From: Bacillus siamensis KCTC 13613
Lineage (GTDB): Bacteria > Bacillota > Bacilli > Bacillales > Bacillaceae
Direction: 5' to 3'
NCBI RefSeq assembly: GCF_000262045.1
Contig: NZ_AJVF01000039.1
Coordinates: 1 to 64,000, forward strand
DNA: 64,000 nucleotides
A model generated the notes under the pieces. The model worked only from the letters and a program-made list of their open reading frames with translations, searched no databases and was not told where the DNA came from. Position numbers and translations under genes: made by a program. Positions 12,312-22,112 of this stretch are shown here, piece after piece. Positions within the stretch are counted from its first letter, which is position 1, and each line of letters starts with the position of its first letter.

Positions 12312-12409
12312 CGTATCTTCCACTTCAAACCAAACTATGTTATCTTTTAATTTTGGCGTAAATCAATTTTTTATATAGATGGAAACAGAGATAAAGAGAG
12401 GTGAACAGC

Positions 12410-13789
12410 ATGGATACAATTGCAGCGATTTCAACTCCGATGGGTGAAGGCGCCATCGCGATCGTTCGGCTGAGCGGGCCGGAAGCCGTGAAAATTGCCG
12501 ACAAAATGTACAAGGGTCCGAAAGGCAAAACGCTCAGTTCGGCAGAATCGCATACCATTCATTACGGGCATATCGCAGACAGCACGACGGGACGGATTAT
12601 TGAGGAAGTGATGGTGTCTGTTTTAAGAGCGCCCAGAACATTCACAAGGGAAGATGTCATTGAAATCAACTGTCACGGAGGAATTGTGACGGTTAATCAG
12701 GTGCTCCAGCTTGCTTTAAGAGAAGGTGCGAGACTGGCGGAACCCGGTGAGTTTACGAAGCGCGCATTTTTAAACGGACGGATTGACCTTTCACAGGCGG
12801 AAGCGGTGATGGATCTGATCAGGGCCAAAACGGACCGTGCCATGAATGTCGCCATGAACCAGATGGAAGGACGGCTTTCCGCACTAGTCCGCCGTCTTCG
12901 GGATGAATTGTTAGAAACACTTGCCCATGTTGAGGTTAATATAGATTATCCGGAATATGATGACGTCGAAGAAATGACACATCAGCTTCTAGTGGAGAAA
13001 GCGGGCGGCGTGAAGAAAGAAATTGAAGCGCTGCTTCGTACGTCTGAGCAGGGGAAAATTTTACGCGAGGGATTGTCTACCGTGATCATCGGCCGTCCGA
13101 ACGTCGGGAAATCTTCTTTGCTTAACAGTCTTGTCCATGAAACGAAGGCGATCGTAACGGATATTCCGGGAACGACGCGTGATGTGATTGAGGAATATGT
13201 CAATGTCCGAGGCGTGCCGCTCCGGCTTGTCGACACCGCCGGAATCCGTGAGACCGAAGACATCGTCGAAAGAATCGGCGTAGAACGCTCACGCCAGGTT
13301 CTGAAGGAAGCGGATCTCATATTGCTTGTGCTTAACCACAGCGAAGAGCTTTCTGAGGAAGATGTGAAATTATTTGAAGCTGTTGAGGGAATGGACGTCA
13401 TAGTCATTATGAATAAGACGGATCTTGAGGCTAAGATTGACGCTGAGCGCGTCAAGGAGCTTGCGAAAGGCCGGCCTGTCGTCACGACCTCATTGCTGAA
13501 AGAAGAAGGTATACAAGACTTAGAAGAAGCGATCCAGTCGCTATTTTATACAGGAGCGATCGAAAGCGGAGATCTCACATATGTCAGCAATACCCGTCAT
13601 ATCTCGATTCTGCATCAGGCAAAGCAAGCGATTGATGATGCGCTGAACGGAATTGAACAGGATGTTCCGATTGATATGGTGCAAATTGATCTGACAAGGT
13701 GCTGGGAGCTGCTGGGCGAAATCATCGGTGATGCCGTCCACGAAAGCTTAATTGATCAGCTCTTTTCACAATTTTGTTTAGGTAAATAA
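12410..13789 (+). CDS. mnmE: tRNA modification GTPase MnmE (TrmE)
   Basis: MnmE works with MnmG to place the cmnm5 group on the wobble uridine of certain tRNAs. The 459-residue protein has an N-terminal folate-binding domain ([23 protein letters not shown]), an inserted Ras-like G domain (GRPNVGKSS about 223-231, DTAG, NKTD) and the invariant C-terminal FCLGK whose cysteine is essential. The ATG at 12410 has GAGAGGTG at good spacing; a GTG three codons upstream has no room for one. mnmG follows after 16 bases. Confidence 0.97.
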   Translation: MDTIAAISTPMGEGAIAIVRLSGPEAVKIADKMYKGPKGKTLSSAESHTIHYGHIADSTTGRIIEEVMVSVLRAPRTFTREDVIEINCHGGIVTVNQVLQLALREGARLAEPGEFTKRAFLNGRIDLSQAEAVMDLIRAKTDRAMNVAMNQMEGRLSALVRRLRDELLETLAHVEVNIDYPEYDDVEEMTHQLLVEKAGGVKKEIEALLRTSEQGKILREGLSTVIIGRPNVGKSSLLNSLVHETKAIVTDIPGTTRDVIEEYVNVRGVPLRLVDTAGIRETEDIVERIGVERSRQVLKEADLILLVLNHSEELSEEDVKLFEAVEGMDVIVIMNKTDLEAKIDAERVKELAKGRPVVTTSLLKEEGIQDLEEAIQSLFYTGAIESGDLTYVSNTRHISILHQAKQAIDDALNGIEQDVPIDMVQIDLTRCWELLGEIIGDAVHESLIDQLFSQFCLGK

Positions 13790-13805
13790 AAGGGAGGAAA
13801 AAACC

Positions 13806-15692
13806 ATGGGGTATGAAGCAGGCCAATACGACGTAATCGTCATCGGCGCCGGGCATGCCGGTGTTGAGGCTGCCCTCGCATCCGCGCGCCAGGGAGCTAA
13901 AACGCTTGTTTTGACGATTAATCTTGATATGGTTGCGTTTATGCCATGTAATCCGTCTGTCGGCGGCCCCGCAAAAGGGATTGTCGTCCGCGAAATTGAC
14001 GCGCTCGGCGGAGAAATGGCTAGAAATATAGATAAAACTCATATTCAAATGAGAATGCTGAATACAGGGAAAGGTCCGGCCGTACGGGCGCTGCGTGCGC
14101 AGGCGGATAAATTCCAATATCAGCATGAAATGAAGCATACGCTGGAAAAAACACCGAATCTGACACTTCTTCAAGGGATTGCCGAGCGTTTAATCATTGA
14201 AGACGGTGAGTGCCGCGGTGTCATTACGCAAACCGGTGCTGAATATAAGGCAAAATCGGTCGTGCTGACAACCGGAACGTATTTAAGAGGGCGGATCATT
14301 CTCGGAGATCTGTCTTACTCAAGCGGCCCGAATAACCAGCAGCCGTCTATTAAACTTTCTGAGCACTTAGAGGAGCTTGGTTTTGATCTCGTTCGTTTTA
14401 AAACGGGAACGCCTCCTCGCGTCTCAAGCGATTCCATTGATTACAGCAAAACGGAAATCCAGCCGGGAGATCCGGTTCCGCGCGCTTTCTCATATGAAAC
14501 GGTTGAATACATTACCGATCAGCTGCCTTGCTGGCTGACTTACACGAGTCCTGAGACTCATGAGATCATTGACAGCAACCTGCATCGTTCACCAATGTAT
14601 TCCGGTATGATTAAGGGAACAGGACCGAGATATTGCCCTTCCATTGAAGATAAAGTCGTTCGCTTTAATGATAAACCGCGTCACCAGATTTTCCTTGAGC
14701 CGGAAGGCAGAAATACGCAGGAAGTATACGTTCAAGGTTTATCCACGAGCCTTCCTGAGGACGTTCAGCAGCGGATGCTGGCGACCATTCCGGGACTGGA
14801 AAAGGTGCAGATGATGAGAGCCGGATACGCGATTGAGTATGATGCGATCGTACCGACGCAGCTCTGGCCTACACTGGAGACGAAAAAAATCCCTAACCTG
14901 TACACGGCCGGTCAAATTAACGGTACATCAGGCTATGAGGAAGCAGCCGGGCAAGGAATTATGGCAGGAATTAACGCAGGCCGCAAAGCGCTTGGAAAAG
15001 AAGAGGTTATCCTCAGCCGTTCCGATGCGTATATCGGCGTATTGATTGATGATTTGGTAACGAAAGGAACCAATGAACCGTACCGTCTGCTGACTTCACG
15101 GGCGGAATACAGACTGCTGCTCCGCCATGACAACGCGGATCTTCGTCTGACGGAAATCGGCCATGAGATCGGCTTAATTTCGGATGAGCGCTATGAAGCG
15201 TTTGAAAAGAAAAAAGCGGCGATCGAGGCTGAGAAAAAACGTCTCTGGTCTGTTATTATCAAGCCGTCTCCTGAGAATCAGGAATATATCCGTTCACTCG
15301 GCGGAAGCGAGCTGAAAGATGGAGTGCGCGGCACAGATTTAATGAAACGTCCGGAAATGAACTATGAAACAGTGACAAAACTTGCGCCTGCTGATTCTCC
15401 GGTTCCGCAAGATGTGGCGGAACAAGTGGAAATCCAAGTGAAATATGAAGGATATATCGAAAAATCCTTGCAGCAAGTGGAGAAGCTGAAGAAGATGGAA
15501 AACAAAAAAATCCCTGATCGGATTGATTATGACGCCATTAAAGGAATTGCTACTGAAGCCCGTCAAAAGCTGAAAGAAGTACGTCCTTTATCAGTTGCTC
15601 AAGCCTCCCGTATTTCCGGGGTCAATCCGGCAGACATTTCAATCCTGCTGGTTTACCTGGAGCAGGGCCGTATTGCCAAGGTAGCTGAATAG
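13806..15692 (+). CDS. mnmG: tRNA uridine-5-carboxymethylaminomethyl modification enzyme MnmG (GidA)
   Basis: MnmG is the FAD-dependent partner of MnmE. The 628-residue protein begins with a dinucleotide-binding motif ([14 protein letters not shown], about residues 12-25). It carries the family blocks [21 protein letters not shown] and [40 protein letters not shown] in order (long blocks quoted here only as landmarks near residues 40 and 345). AGGGAGG precedes the ATG, and rsmG follows 13 bases after the stop. Confidence 0.96.
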   Translation: MGYEAGQYDVIVIGAGHAGVEAALASARQGAKTLVLTINLDMVAFMPCNPSVGGPAKGIVVREIDALGGEMARNIDKTHIQMRMLNTGKGPAVRALRAQADKFQYQHEMKHTLEKTPNLTLLQGIAERLIIEDGECRGVITQTGAEYKAKSVVLTTGTYLRGRIILGDLSYSSGPNNQQPSIKLSEHLEELGFDLVRFKTGTPPRVSSDSIDYSKTEIQPGDPVPRAFSYETVEYITDQLPCWLTYTSPETHEIIDSNLHRSPMYSGMIKGTGPRYCPSIEDKVVRFNDKPRHQIFLEPEGRNTQEVYVQGLSTSLPEDVQQRMLATIPGLEKVQMMRAGYAIEYDAIVPTQLWPTLETKKIPNLYTAGQINGTSGYEEAAGQGIMAGINAGRKALGKEEVILSRSDAYIGVLIDDLVTKGTNEPYRLLTSRAEYRLLLRHDNADLRLTEIGHEIGLISDERYEAFEKKKAAIEAEKKRLWSVIIKPSPENQEYIRSLGGSELKDGVRGTDLMKRPEMNYETVTKLAPADSPVPQDVAEQVEIQVKYEGYIEKSLQQVEKLKKMENKKIPDRIDYDAIKGIATEARQKLKEVRPLSVAQASRISGVNPADISILLVYLEQGRIAKVAE

Positions 15693-15705
15693 AAAGGATG
15701 ACGGC

Positions 15706-16425
15706 ATGAATATAGAGGAATTTACATCCAGTTTAGCGGAGAAAGGGATTTCCCTTTCTGACCGCCAGCTGGAGCAATTCGAGTTGTATTACCAGATGCT
15801 CGTGGAATGGAACGAAAAAATGAATCTGACGTCCATCACTGAGAAAAAGGAAGTATATCTAAAGCATTTTTATGATTCGATTACGGCGGCATTTTATATT
15901 GATTTTGAAAAGATCACCACCCTTTGTGACGTTGGCGCCGGTGCCGGTTTTCCAAGCCTGCCCGTCAAAATCTGCTTCCCGCATCTGCATGTCACCATCG
16001 TCGATTCACTGAATAAGCGGATTACGTTTTTGGAAACTCTCTCTGATGCTTTACAATTAGAGCATACGACATTTGTCCATGACAGGGCAGAGACATTCGG
16101 ACAGCGGAAGGACGTCCGGGAAAGCTTTGATCTCGTGACCGCTCGTGCGGTGGCGCGTCTGTCAGTCCTGAGTGAGCTTTGTCTGCCGCTTGTCAAGAAA
16201 AACGGCGTATTTGCGGCACTAAAAGCAGCAGCCGCTGATGAAGAGCTGAAAGCGGGGCAAAAGGCGATTAAAGTATTGGGAGGAGAGCTTGAACAAGTTC
16301 ATTCATTTACACTTCCCGTCGAAGAAAGTGAACGGAACATTATGATCATTCGCAAGACGAAAAGCACTCCGAAAAAATATCCGAGAAAACCGGGTACTCC
16401 GAATAAATCGCCAATTGAAGGGTAA
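15706..16425 (+). CDS. rsmG: 16S rRNA (guanine-N7) methyltransferase RsmG (GidB)
   Basis: RsmG methylates G527 (E. coli numbering) of 16S rRNA using SAM. The 239-residue protein has the SAM-binding glycine loop ([17 protein letters not shown], about residues 70-86) followed by the acidic strand end ([10 protein letters not shown]). The C-terminal tail is basic ([19 protein letters not shown]), as in Bacillus. It closes the mnmE-mnmG-rsmG cluster. Confidence 0.96.
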   Translation: MNIEEFTSSLAEKGISLSDRQLEQFELYYQMLVEWNEKMNLTSITEKKEVYLKHFYDSITAAFYIDFEKITTLCDVGAGAGFPSLPVKICFPHLHVTIVDSLNKRITFLETLSDALQLEHTTFVHDRAETFGQRKDVRESFDLVTARAVARLSVLSELCLPLVKKNGVFAALKAAAADEELKAGQKAIKVLGGELEQVHSFTLPVEESERNIMIIRKTKSTPKKYPRKPGTPNKSPIEG

Positions 16426-16546
16426 TTTAGACAGCCTGATGTGACAATTCCATCATATTTTCTGCAAAATTGATGAAGATACAGCAGGAAAAACCATGAG
16501 AAAATAGAATTATAAAAATGGCAGTTTTTAAAGGTGGTGTAGGTAC

Positions 16547-17398
16547 ATGAAGCATTCATTCTCTCGTTTCTTCGGGTTTGGTGAGAAGGAAGAGGAACCG
16601 GAGATAGCAGAGCATGATACAAACAAAGAAGAGATACTCGAAATACCGGTACATGCTATCGTTCCCAACCGTTTTCAGCCACGCACCATTTTCTCAGATG
16701 AAAAGATCAAAGAGTTAGCAATGACTATCCATACACACGGCATCATTCAGCCGATTGTTGTCAGACATACAGAAGATGAAGGACAATATGAGCTCATTGC
16801 GGGTGAAAGGCGCTGGAGAGCGGTACAGACGCTTGAATGGGAAAATATCCCTGCAATTATAAAGAACTTCTCTGATACGGAAACAGCTTCTGTCGCTTTG
16901 ATTGAAAACCTGCAGAGAGAAGAATTGTCCTCCATTGAGGAAGCTCATGCGTACGCAAGGCTGTTAGAACTTCATGATTTAACACAGGAAGCCTTGGCGC
17001 AGCGCTTAGGAAAAGGCCAGTCAACGATTGCGAACAAGCTCCGATTGTTAAAGCTCCCTGAACCCGTCCAGGATGCGATTATGGAGAAAAAAATCACGGA
17101 ACGCCATGCAAGAGCCCTGATCCCGCTCAAACAGCCGGAGCTTCAGGTCACATTGCTTGCGGAAATCATCGAGAAAAGCTTAAACGTCAAGCAGACGGAA
17201 GACCGAGTGGTGAAAATGCTTGAACAGAATAAGCAGAAACCGAAGCCGAGACGCAAAGCGTTCAGCAGGGATACAAGAATTGCGATGAATACGATTCGCC
17301 AGTCCTTGTCCATGGTGGAAGACAGCGGCGTCAGACTGAATACTGAGGAAGAAGAATTCGAAGAGTACATTCAGCTTACCATTCGGATACCTAAATAA
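16547..17398 (+). CDS. noc: Nucleoid occlusion protein Noc
   Basis: Noc is a ParB-family CTPase that binds its own DNA sites and blocks division over the nucleoid. The 283-residue protein begins with a short amphipathic segment ([16 protein letters not shown]) of the kind that attaches B. subtilis Noc to the membrane. The ParB N-terminal domain ([25 protein letters not shown]), a helix-turn-helix ([27 protein letters not shown]) and a C-terminal dimerisation region follow. AAAGGTGG precedes the ATG. It is a paralogue of spo0J, which lies 1.9 kb away. Confidence 0.95.
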   Translation: MKHSFSRFFGFGEKEEEPEIAEHDTNKEEILEIPVHAIVPNRFQPRTIFSDEKIKELAMTIHTHGIIQPIVVRHTEDEGQYELIAGERRWRAVQTLEWENIPAIIKNFSDTETASVALIENLQREELSSIEEAHAYARLLELHDLTQEALAQRLGKGQSTIANKLRLLKLPEPVQDAIMEKKITERHARALIPLKQPELQVTLLAEIIEKSLNVKQTEDRVVKMLEQNKQKPKPRRKAFSRDTRIAMNTIRQSLSMVEDSGVRLNTEEEEFEEYIQLTIRIPK

Positions 17399-17433
17399 AA
17401 ACTCTCCTGATCAGCAGGGGAGTTTTTATTTTA
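17398..17433 (+). terminator. noc terminator
   Basis: AACTCTCCTG and CAGGGGAGTT form a stem around TGATCAG-like loop bases and are followed by TTTTATTTT. The rest of the noc-soj gap, to 17696, is AT-rich with no gene; it must hold the soj promoter, but no convincing -35/-10 pair was found. Confidence 0.75.
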
Positions 17434-17696
17434 GTCAAAAAACTATTTTAAAATAATAATAGATGTATTCTGCACTATGTATTATAAATGTAAAAATTTA
17501 TCTTTTTGTGTCGCGAATTGTCTTTTTACAGTCAAAAAAGTCACTTTATCGGAGAATTTATAAGAGAAAGTGTCTTTTTTGTTTGCATTTTTTTCACTTG
17601 CTGATAAACAAATTATGAAAAAAATAAAACGCTTTACTCTTTTTTTGATAAGATAGAAACAAGACAGTACATGTTCATGTGAAGGTAGGTGACATC

Positions 17697-18458
17697 GTGG
17701 GAAAAATCATAGCAATTACGAACCAAAAAGGCGGAGTCGGGAAAACAACGACTTCTGTTAATCTGGGGGCTTGCTTAGCTTACATAGGTAAAAGGGTTCT
17801 TCTTGTTGATATTGATCCGCAGGGCAACGCAACGAGCGGATTAGGGATTGAAAAAGCCGATGTGGATCATTGTGTGTACGACATTTTAGTAGATGACGCA
17901 GATGTAACAGATATTATTAAACCGACTTCAGTAGAGAACTTAGATGTCATTCCAGCCACAATCCAGCTTGCGGGAGCGGAAATCGAATTGGTTCCGACGA
18001 TCTCACGGGAGGTAAGGCTGAAAAGAGCATTAGAATCAGTGAAACAAAATTACGACTACATGATTATTGATTGTCCTCCGTCGCTCGGGTTATTAACGAT
18101 TAATGCGCTTACCGCATCAGATTCAGTTGTTATCCCGGTTCAGTGCGAATACTACGCTCTTGAAGGATTGAGTCAATTATTAAATACAGTTCGGCTTGTG
18201 CAAAAACATTTAAATACAGACTTAATGATAGAAGGAGTGCTTCTGACGATGCTTGATGCCAGAACGAATCTCGGCATTCAAGTGATAGAAGAGGTGAAGA
18301 AATACTTTAGAGATAAGGTGTATCAAACCATTATTCCTCGTAATGTCCGTTTAAGTGAGGCGCCGAGTCACGGCAAGCCGATCATATTATACGATCCGCG
18401 TTCGAGAGGTGCGGAAGTATATTTAGATTTAGCAAAGGAAGTGGCAGCGAATGGCTAA
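17697..18458 (+). CDS. soj: Chromosome partitioning ATPase Soj (ParA)
   Basis: Soj is a ParA ATPase that regulates DnaA and works with Spo0J in origin segregation. The deviant Walker A is KGGVGKTT (residues 9-16), with the signature lysine K9. Walker A' (LVDIDPQGNATSG) and the ParA motif DCPPSLGLLTINAL follow. The GTG at 17697 (MGKIIAITNQ), behind AGGTAGGTGA, gives the 253 residues of B. subtilis Soj. The more upstream GTG at 17679 adds only six residues. It overlaps spo0J by 8 bases. Confidence 0.96.
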   Translation: MGKIIAITNQKGGVGKTTTSVNLGACLAYIGKRVLLVDIDPQGNATSGLGIEKADVDHCVYDILVDDADVTDIIKPTSVENLDVIPATIQLAGAEIELVPTISREVRLKRALESVKQNYDYMIIDCPPSLGLLTINALTASDSVVIPVQCEYYALEGLSQLLNTVRLVQKHLNTDLMIEGVLLTMLDARTNLGIQVIEEVKKYFRDKVYQTIIPRNVRLSEAPSHGKPIILYDPRSRGAEVYLDLAKEVAANG

Positions 18459-19302
18459 AGGCGGGCTCGGAAAAGGGATTAATGCGTTGTTTAATCAAGT
18501 TGATTTGTCTGAAGAGACAGTGGAAGAGATTAAAATCAGTGATTTGCGCCCCAATCCTTATCAGCCAAGAAAACAATTTGATGATGAGTCATTAGCTGAA
18601 CTGAAGGAATCCATCATTCAGCATGGCATTCTTCAGCCCATTATCGTGAGAAAATCACTGAAAGGCTACGATATTGTAGCCGGAGAACGCCGTTATCGCG
18701 CTGCAAAGCTTGCCGGCAAAGAAACAGTGCCGGCTATCGTGCGGGAGTTATCTGAATCGCTGATGCGGGAAATCGCTCTTTTGGAGAACCTTCAGCGTGA
18801 AGATTTATCACCGCTTGAAGAAGCTCTGGCATATGATTCACTGCTGAAACATTTGGATATTACCCAGGAACAGCTCGCTAAACGGCTCGGGAAAAGCAGA
18901 CCTCATATTGCCAACCATTTGAGACTGCTGACACTGCCTGAAAGCATCCAAAACCTTATTGCAGAAGGTACGTTATCCATGGGGCACGGCAGAACCTTGC
19001 TCGGTTTGAAAAATAAAAACAAGCTTGAACCGCTGGTGAAGAAAGTGGTTGAAGAACAGCTGAACGTCCGTCAGCTTGAACAGCTCATTCAACAGTTAAA
19101 CAATAATGTTCCACGTGAAACAAAGAAAAAAGAACCTGTTCAAGATGTGGTGTTAAAAGAGCGGGAATCATATTTGCAAAATTACTTCGGAACAACAGTC
19201 AATATTAAGAGACAAAAGAAAAAAGGGAAAATTGAGATTGAGTTTTTCTCAAATGAAGACCTTGAACGTATCCTCGAACTGTTGTCAGAAAGAGAAGCAT
19301 AA
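18451..19302 (+). CDS. spo0J: Stage 0 sporulation protein J (ParB)
   Basis: Spo0J is the ParB CTPase clamp that loads at parS, spreads, recruits SMC to the origin and regulates Soj. The 283-residue protein has the ParB catalytic region with GERRYRAAK (about residues 77-85), a helix-turn-helix (ITQEQLAKRLGKSRPHIANHLRLL, about 137-160) and a C-terminal dimer domain. A parS site lies inside its own coding sequence at 19107-19122, as in B. subtilis. Confidence 0.96.
   Translation: MAKGGLGKGINALFNQVDLSEETVEEIKISDLRPNPYQPRKQFDDESLAELKESIIQHGILQPIIVRKSLKGYDIVAGERRYRAAKLAGKETVPAIVRELSESLMREIALLENLQREDLSPLEEALAYDSLLKHLDITQEQLAKRLGKSRPHIANHLRLLTLPESIQNLIAEGTLSMGHGRTLLGLKNKNKLEPLVKKVVEEQLNVRQLEQLIQQLNNNVPRETKKKEPVQDVVLKERESYLQNYFGTTVNIKRQKKKGKIEIEFFSNEDLERILELLSEREA
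19107..19122. other. parS site within spo0J
   Basis: TGTTCCACGTGAAACA is an exact match to the Bacillus parS consensus. It lies in the 3' third of spo0J, its known location at the origin of B. subtilis. Confidence 0.95.
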
Positions 19303-19336
19303 AAACCATCTTTTTATAAAAGATGGTTTTTTTATA
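19300..19336. terminator. Bidirectional terminator between spo0J and yyaC
   Basis: AAAAACCATCTTTT and AAAGATGGTTTTTTT form a strong stem with A-run and T-run on opposite sides. It can end both the spo0J and the converging yyaC transcripts; the yyaC stop codon lies in its T-run. Confidence 0.85.
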
Positions 19337-19955
19337 TACGTCTTGTCAGCTTATGAAACGGACTGAGCCGTTCCTGCCGTTCTTCTGATTTATCCGTCAG
19401 CTGTAATCCCTCTGCCAAAACATTCGCCATGCTCATCACAAGATGAAGCCTCGTATTCTGCAGGACAAAATACTCCATAAACCCGCTGACATTGACGATT
19501 CCATTAATATGAACGTCACCGATCTCAGGAAGGTCTTTTTGAACACCGGCTCCGGGCTTCAGCGGTCCATCGCCAATTTGAAATGACCCTACACTTTTAA
19601 CGCGGCCTAAACAAGCGTCAACCGCTATAATAAACGGATTTTTATGTATATGTTGAATATGTTTTAGTTTGTCTTTCATATTTACGGCGTGAACGGGGTC
19701 TGACAATGTTCCGTAAACGTGTAATCTGCCTAACTTCATGTTTTCTAACTTTGTTCCCACAAGCGGACCTAATGAATCTCCGGTTGATCGATCTGTACCG
19801 ATACACACGGTGACTAACGGCCTGCCGCCTGCTTTACGTAAAGATGAAGCAAGGATCGCTTGTATTTGATTCGCGGCAGAGGAATCCGTGTGGGACACAT
19901 ATTGTTTTGCCCGTTCCTGAGAAAAAAGCCCGCCTTTTCGATTCATAGGGTTCAC
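19332..19955 (-). CDS. yyaC: Spore protease YyaC family protein (DUF1256)
   Basis: This 207-residue protein matches YyaC, a sporulation protein of the family that resembles the germination protease GPR fold. Landmarks are VTVCIGTDRSTGDSLGPLVG (about residues 49-68) and FIIAVDACLGR, whose aspartates are conserved in this peptidase-like fold. It converges on spo0J. In B. subtilis it is expressed during sporulation; activity on a substrate has not been read from this sequence. Confidence 0.9.
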   Translation of the reverse strand: MNPMNRKGGLFSQERAKQYVSHTDSSAANQIQAILASSLRKAGGRPLVTVCIGTDRSTGDSLGPLVGTKLENMKLGRLHVYGTLSDPVHAVNMKDKLKHIQHIHKNPFIIAVDACLGRVKSVGSFQIGDGPLKPGAGVQKDLPEIGDVHINGIVNVSGFMEYFVLQNTRLHLVMSMANVLAEGLQLTDKSEERQERLSPFHKLTRRI

Positions 19956-20066
19956 TTCCTTGTCATGTCATACGAGTATTACACTGATGTTTGTGGTGAT
20001 GTATGGTTGTTTACAGTATATCCAGCACTGTCTTTTTTTATGCTTATGTCATAATCAATCTGCCGG

Positions 20067-20106
20067 GTAAAAAAATGAACCTGAAGCTGTTGTTCTTCAA
20101 GTTCAT
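20067..20106 (-). terminator. Terminator of the GNAT gene
   Basis: On the minus strand TGAACTTGAAG and CTTCAGGTTCA pair around an 8-base loop and run into seven T residues. The left arm overlaps the stop codon of the acetyltransferase gene. Confidence 0.8.
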
Positions 20107-20606
20107 GAAAGGTATAAGACCATATGATCTACATCGACATATTGTTGGTGATCTAATTTCAGCGCTCTTTTTTCTGTAGAGAAGAGGATAAAACCTAACT
20201 GAGCGTAGAGTTTTTTTGCAGGTTCATTGGTTGAAGTAACCGAGAGGTGGAGCTGTTCCGTATCTTTCATCTTTTTTGCTTGGCTGATGGCTTCAGTCAT
20301 TAAGGCTTTTCCTGCGCCTGATCCTCGATGTTTAGGAGAAACATACATAGAACCGATAACCGCAATGTGTCTTAGTTTATAAAGCGGATGATTGGATATT
20401 TTAATGATGCCTATAAGACTGTCTTTCTCAATGGCGCCAAGCACTATAGCATTGTCGGCTTCAAGCCTGGCTTTGAATTTTTCGGGCGGCCATTCTTTCT
20501 CCTCATCATAGCTGACCGCAAATGCGTCCGGGTGATCTTTTAATGCTTTGAGCCTGATGCTGGAGTAAAGCTGGGTGTCACTTGCGGTTAAACGCCTGAT
20601 GTACAT
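20103..20606 (-). CDS. GNAT family N-acetyltransferase
   Basis: A single-domain GNAT acetyltransferase of 167 residues. The acetyl-CoA-binding motif is MYVSPKHRGSGAGKALMTEAI (about residues 87-107, R/Q-x-x-G-x-G/A form), and the family C-terminal motif is NEPAKKLYAQLGF. The substrate cannot be inferred. It stands alone between yyaC and the divergent transporter gene, with its own terminator. Confidence 0.85.
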   Translation of the reverse strand: MYIRRLTASDTQLYSSIRLKALKDHPDAFAVSYDEEKEWPPEKFKARLEADNAIVLGAIEKDSLIGIIKISNHPLYKLRHIAVIGSMYVSPKHRGSGAGKALMTEAISQAKKMKDTEQLHLSVTSTNEPAKKLYAQLGFILFSTEKRALKLDHQQYVDVDHMVLYLS

Positions 20607-20754
20607 GATTTGAGCTCCTTACACGAATGAATTTTCTGTGTAGTCAATCATCTTTATCGTACCATATTTGTCCCGTTTGTATGAATGATTGCCGCTGTCG
20701 CTCAATATAGTAGCAATATGCGGGGATTATCAGAAATTTTATGAGGTGATAAGG

Positions 20755-21774
20755 TTGTGGAGAGCCGGAATGAGGTGGATGCTGCTCATATTAAGCAGCC
20801 AGATTGGAGCCGGGTATGCAAGCGGGCAGGAAATATGGCAGTTTTTCGGTGTTGAAAGCGGACTGGCCATTGTATTGTTTACAGTCATGTTCACCATTTC
20901 GGCTTATATTGTGCTGAAGATCAGCTATCAGGTCCAATCAACGCACTTTTTACCTGTGCTTGAGCATTTGATGGGGCCGGCTCTTGCCAAAATCTATGAT
21001 ATTCTTATCATGTTTTATTTATTTTCAACGACGACGGTCATGATTGCCGGTGGCGGTGTGACGCTGCAAATGTACAAGCTGCCGTTTTGGATCGGTATTT
21101 TTCTTCTGTGCATTGTGACCATCTGTTTATTCTTTTGGGATATAAAAGGAATATTATCTCTGAATAGCATTTTGATACCGATTCTTGTAGCGGGGCTGTT
21201 ATATGCATTGATCTTTTTTCAGACAACCCATCACTATACGTGGACGATAGATTTGACCCGTCAATATAATTGGCCGGCGAGCATTACCTTTACATCATTA
21301 AATATCCTTTCTGTTGTGGCGGTTCTTTCTTCTGTCGGGAAGGATATGAAAGGACTTGGGGAAGCGAAAATCGCCAGTGTTGTCAGCGGGCTGATTTTCG
21401 GTGTGATTTCATTTGTCTACAATGAAACGCTTGTACAGCTCTCAGGCAGTCTCACACATTATGAGATTCCTCTCTTTGCTGTACTTGAAGGTGCTCCTTA
21501 TCCGTTGTTTCTTTGTATGACAGCCGTGCTTTTTTTAGCCATTTATACGACAACCGTGACTGGTCTGTTCGGGCTGTCCAGCCGCATGCTTGTTTTTGTG
21601 AAATTGCCGAGATGGACGCTTGTTCTTCTTCTTTTAGCTGTGATGGTGCCTTTTACGACAATCGGCTTTTCAGATTTAATCGCCATTTTGTATCCCATTT
21701 ACGGGCTCTTAAGTCTTTATTTGCTGGTATGTCTTCTTCTTTACCCTGTATTAGGGAGATGGAAAAAAGTATAA
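20755..21774 (+). CDS. YkvI-type membrane transporter (APC/LeuT-like superfamily)
   Basis: A hydrophobic protein with about ten predicted membrane segments. The opening helix SSQIGAGYASGQEIWQFFG is the signature of the YkvI/COG3949 family, distantly related to amino-acid transporters; the unwound glycine-rich TM1 suggests a substrate site. TTG 20755 with GAGGTGAT in front is the likely start (339 residues). The open frame runs on upstream to 20689 but has no ribosome site there. It occupies the place of yyaD in B. subtilis; I am not certain it is that gene. Substrate unknown. Confidence 0.75.
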   Translation: MWRAGMRWMLLILSSQIGAGYASGQEIWQFFGVESGLAIVLFTVMFTISAYIVLKISYQVQSTHFLPVLEHLMGPALAKIYDILIMFYLFSTTTVMIAGGGVTLQMYKLPFWIGIFLLCIVTICLFFWDIKGILSLNSILIPILVAGLLYALIFFQTTHHYTWTIDLTRQYNWPASITFTSLNILSVVAVLSSVGKDMKGLGEAKIASVVSGLIFGVISFVYNETLVQLSGSLTHYEIPLFAVLEGAPYPLFLCMTAVLFLAIYTTTVTGLFGLSSRMLVFVKLPRWTLVLLLLAVMVPFTTIGFSDLIAILYPIYGLLSLYLLVCLLLYPVLGRWKKV

Positions 21775-21859
21775 TGCTCATTTTGAGTGCGGCCGTTGCT
21801 CTTATCCTGACTTTTTTTGTACAATGAATAAAGCAGTCTATGGAGAGAGGTGAAGGGTC

Positions 21860-22066
21860 TTGGCGGATAAAGACTTTGGCCTGAATGATATTGTTGAAAT
21901 GAAGAAGCCGCACCCTTGCGGTGAAAACAGATGGAAAATCATTCGGATGGGAATGGATATTCGGATCAAATGCACGGGTTGTTCCCACAGTGTCATGATT
22001 CCGAGAAGAGATTTTGAGAGAAAGCTGAAAAAAGTACTCGTCAAGCATGAGGAGCCTACATCATAA
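21860..22066 (+). CDS. yyzM: DUF951 family protein YyzM
   Basis: A 68-residue basic protein of the DUF951 family, starting at TTG 21860 behind GAGAGGTGA. It shows the family pattern DIVEMKKPHPCGENRWKIIRMG, and a CTGC pair (KCTGCSHSVMIPR) that with the upstream cysteine could bind a metal or nucleic acid. It lies directly before yyaE. Such proteins are universal in Bacilli beside ychF or parB loci; the function is unknown. Confidence 0.85.
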   Translation: MADKDFGLNDIVEMKKPHPCGENRWKIIRMGMDIRIKCTGCSHSVMIPRRDFERKLKKVLVKHEEPTS

Positions 22067-22112
22067 AGGCTGACGCTCATGCTTTTTCATATAGAGGAGA
22101 GGAAGAGGCAAG

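Noticed and set aside
17434..17678. Repeated GTCTTTTT motifs upstream of soj
   Set aside because: The region is very A/T rich, so such short repeats are expected by chance. No dyad or promoter with good spacing was found.
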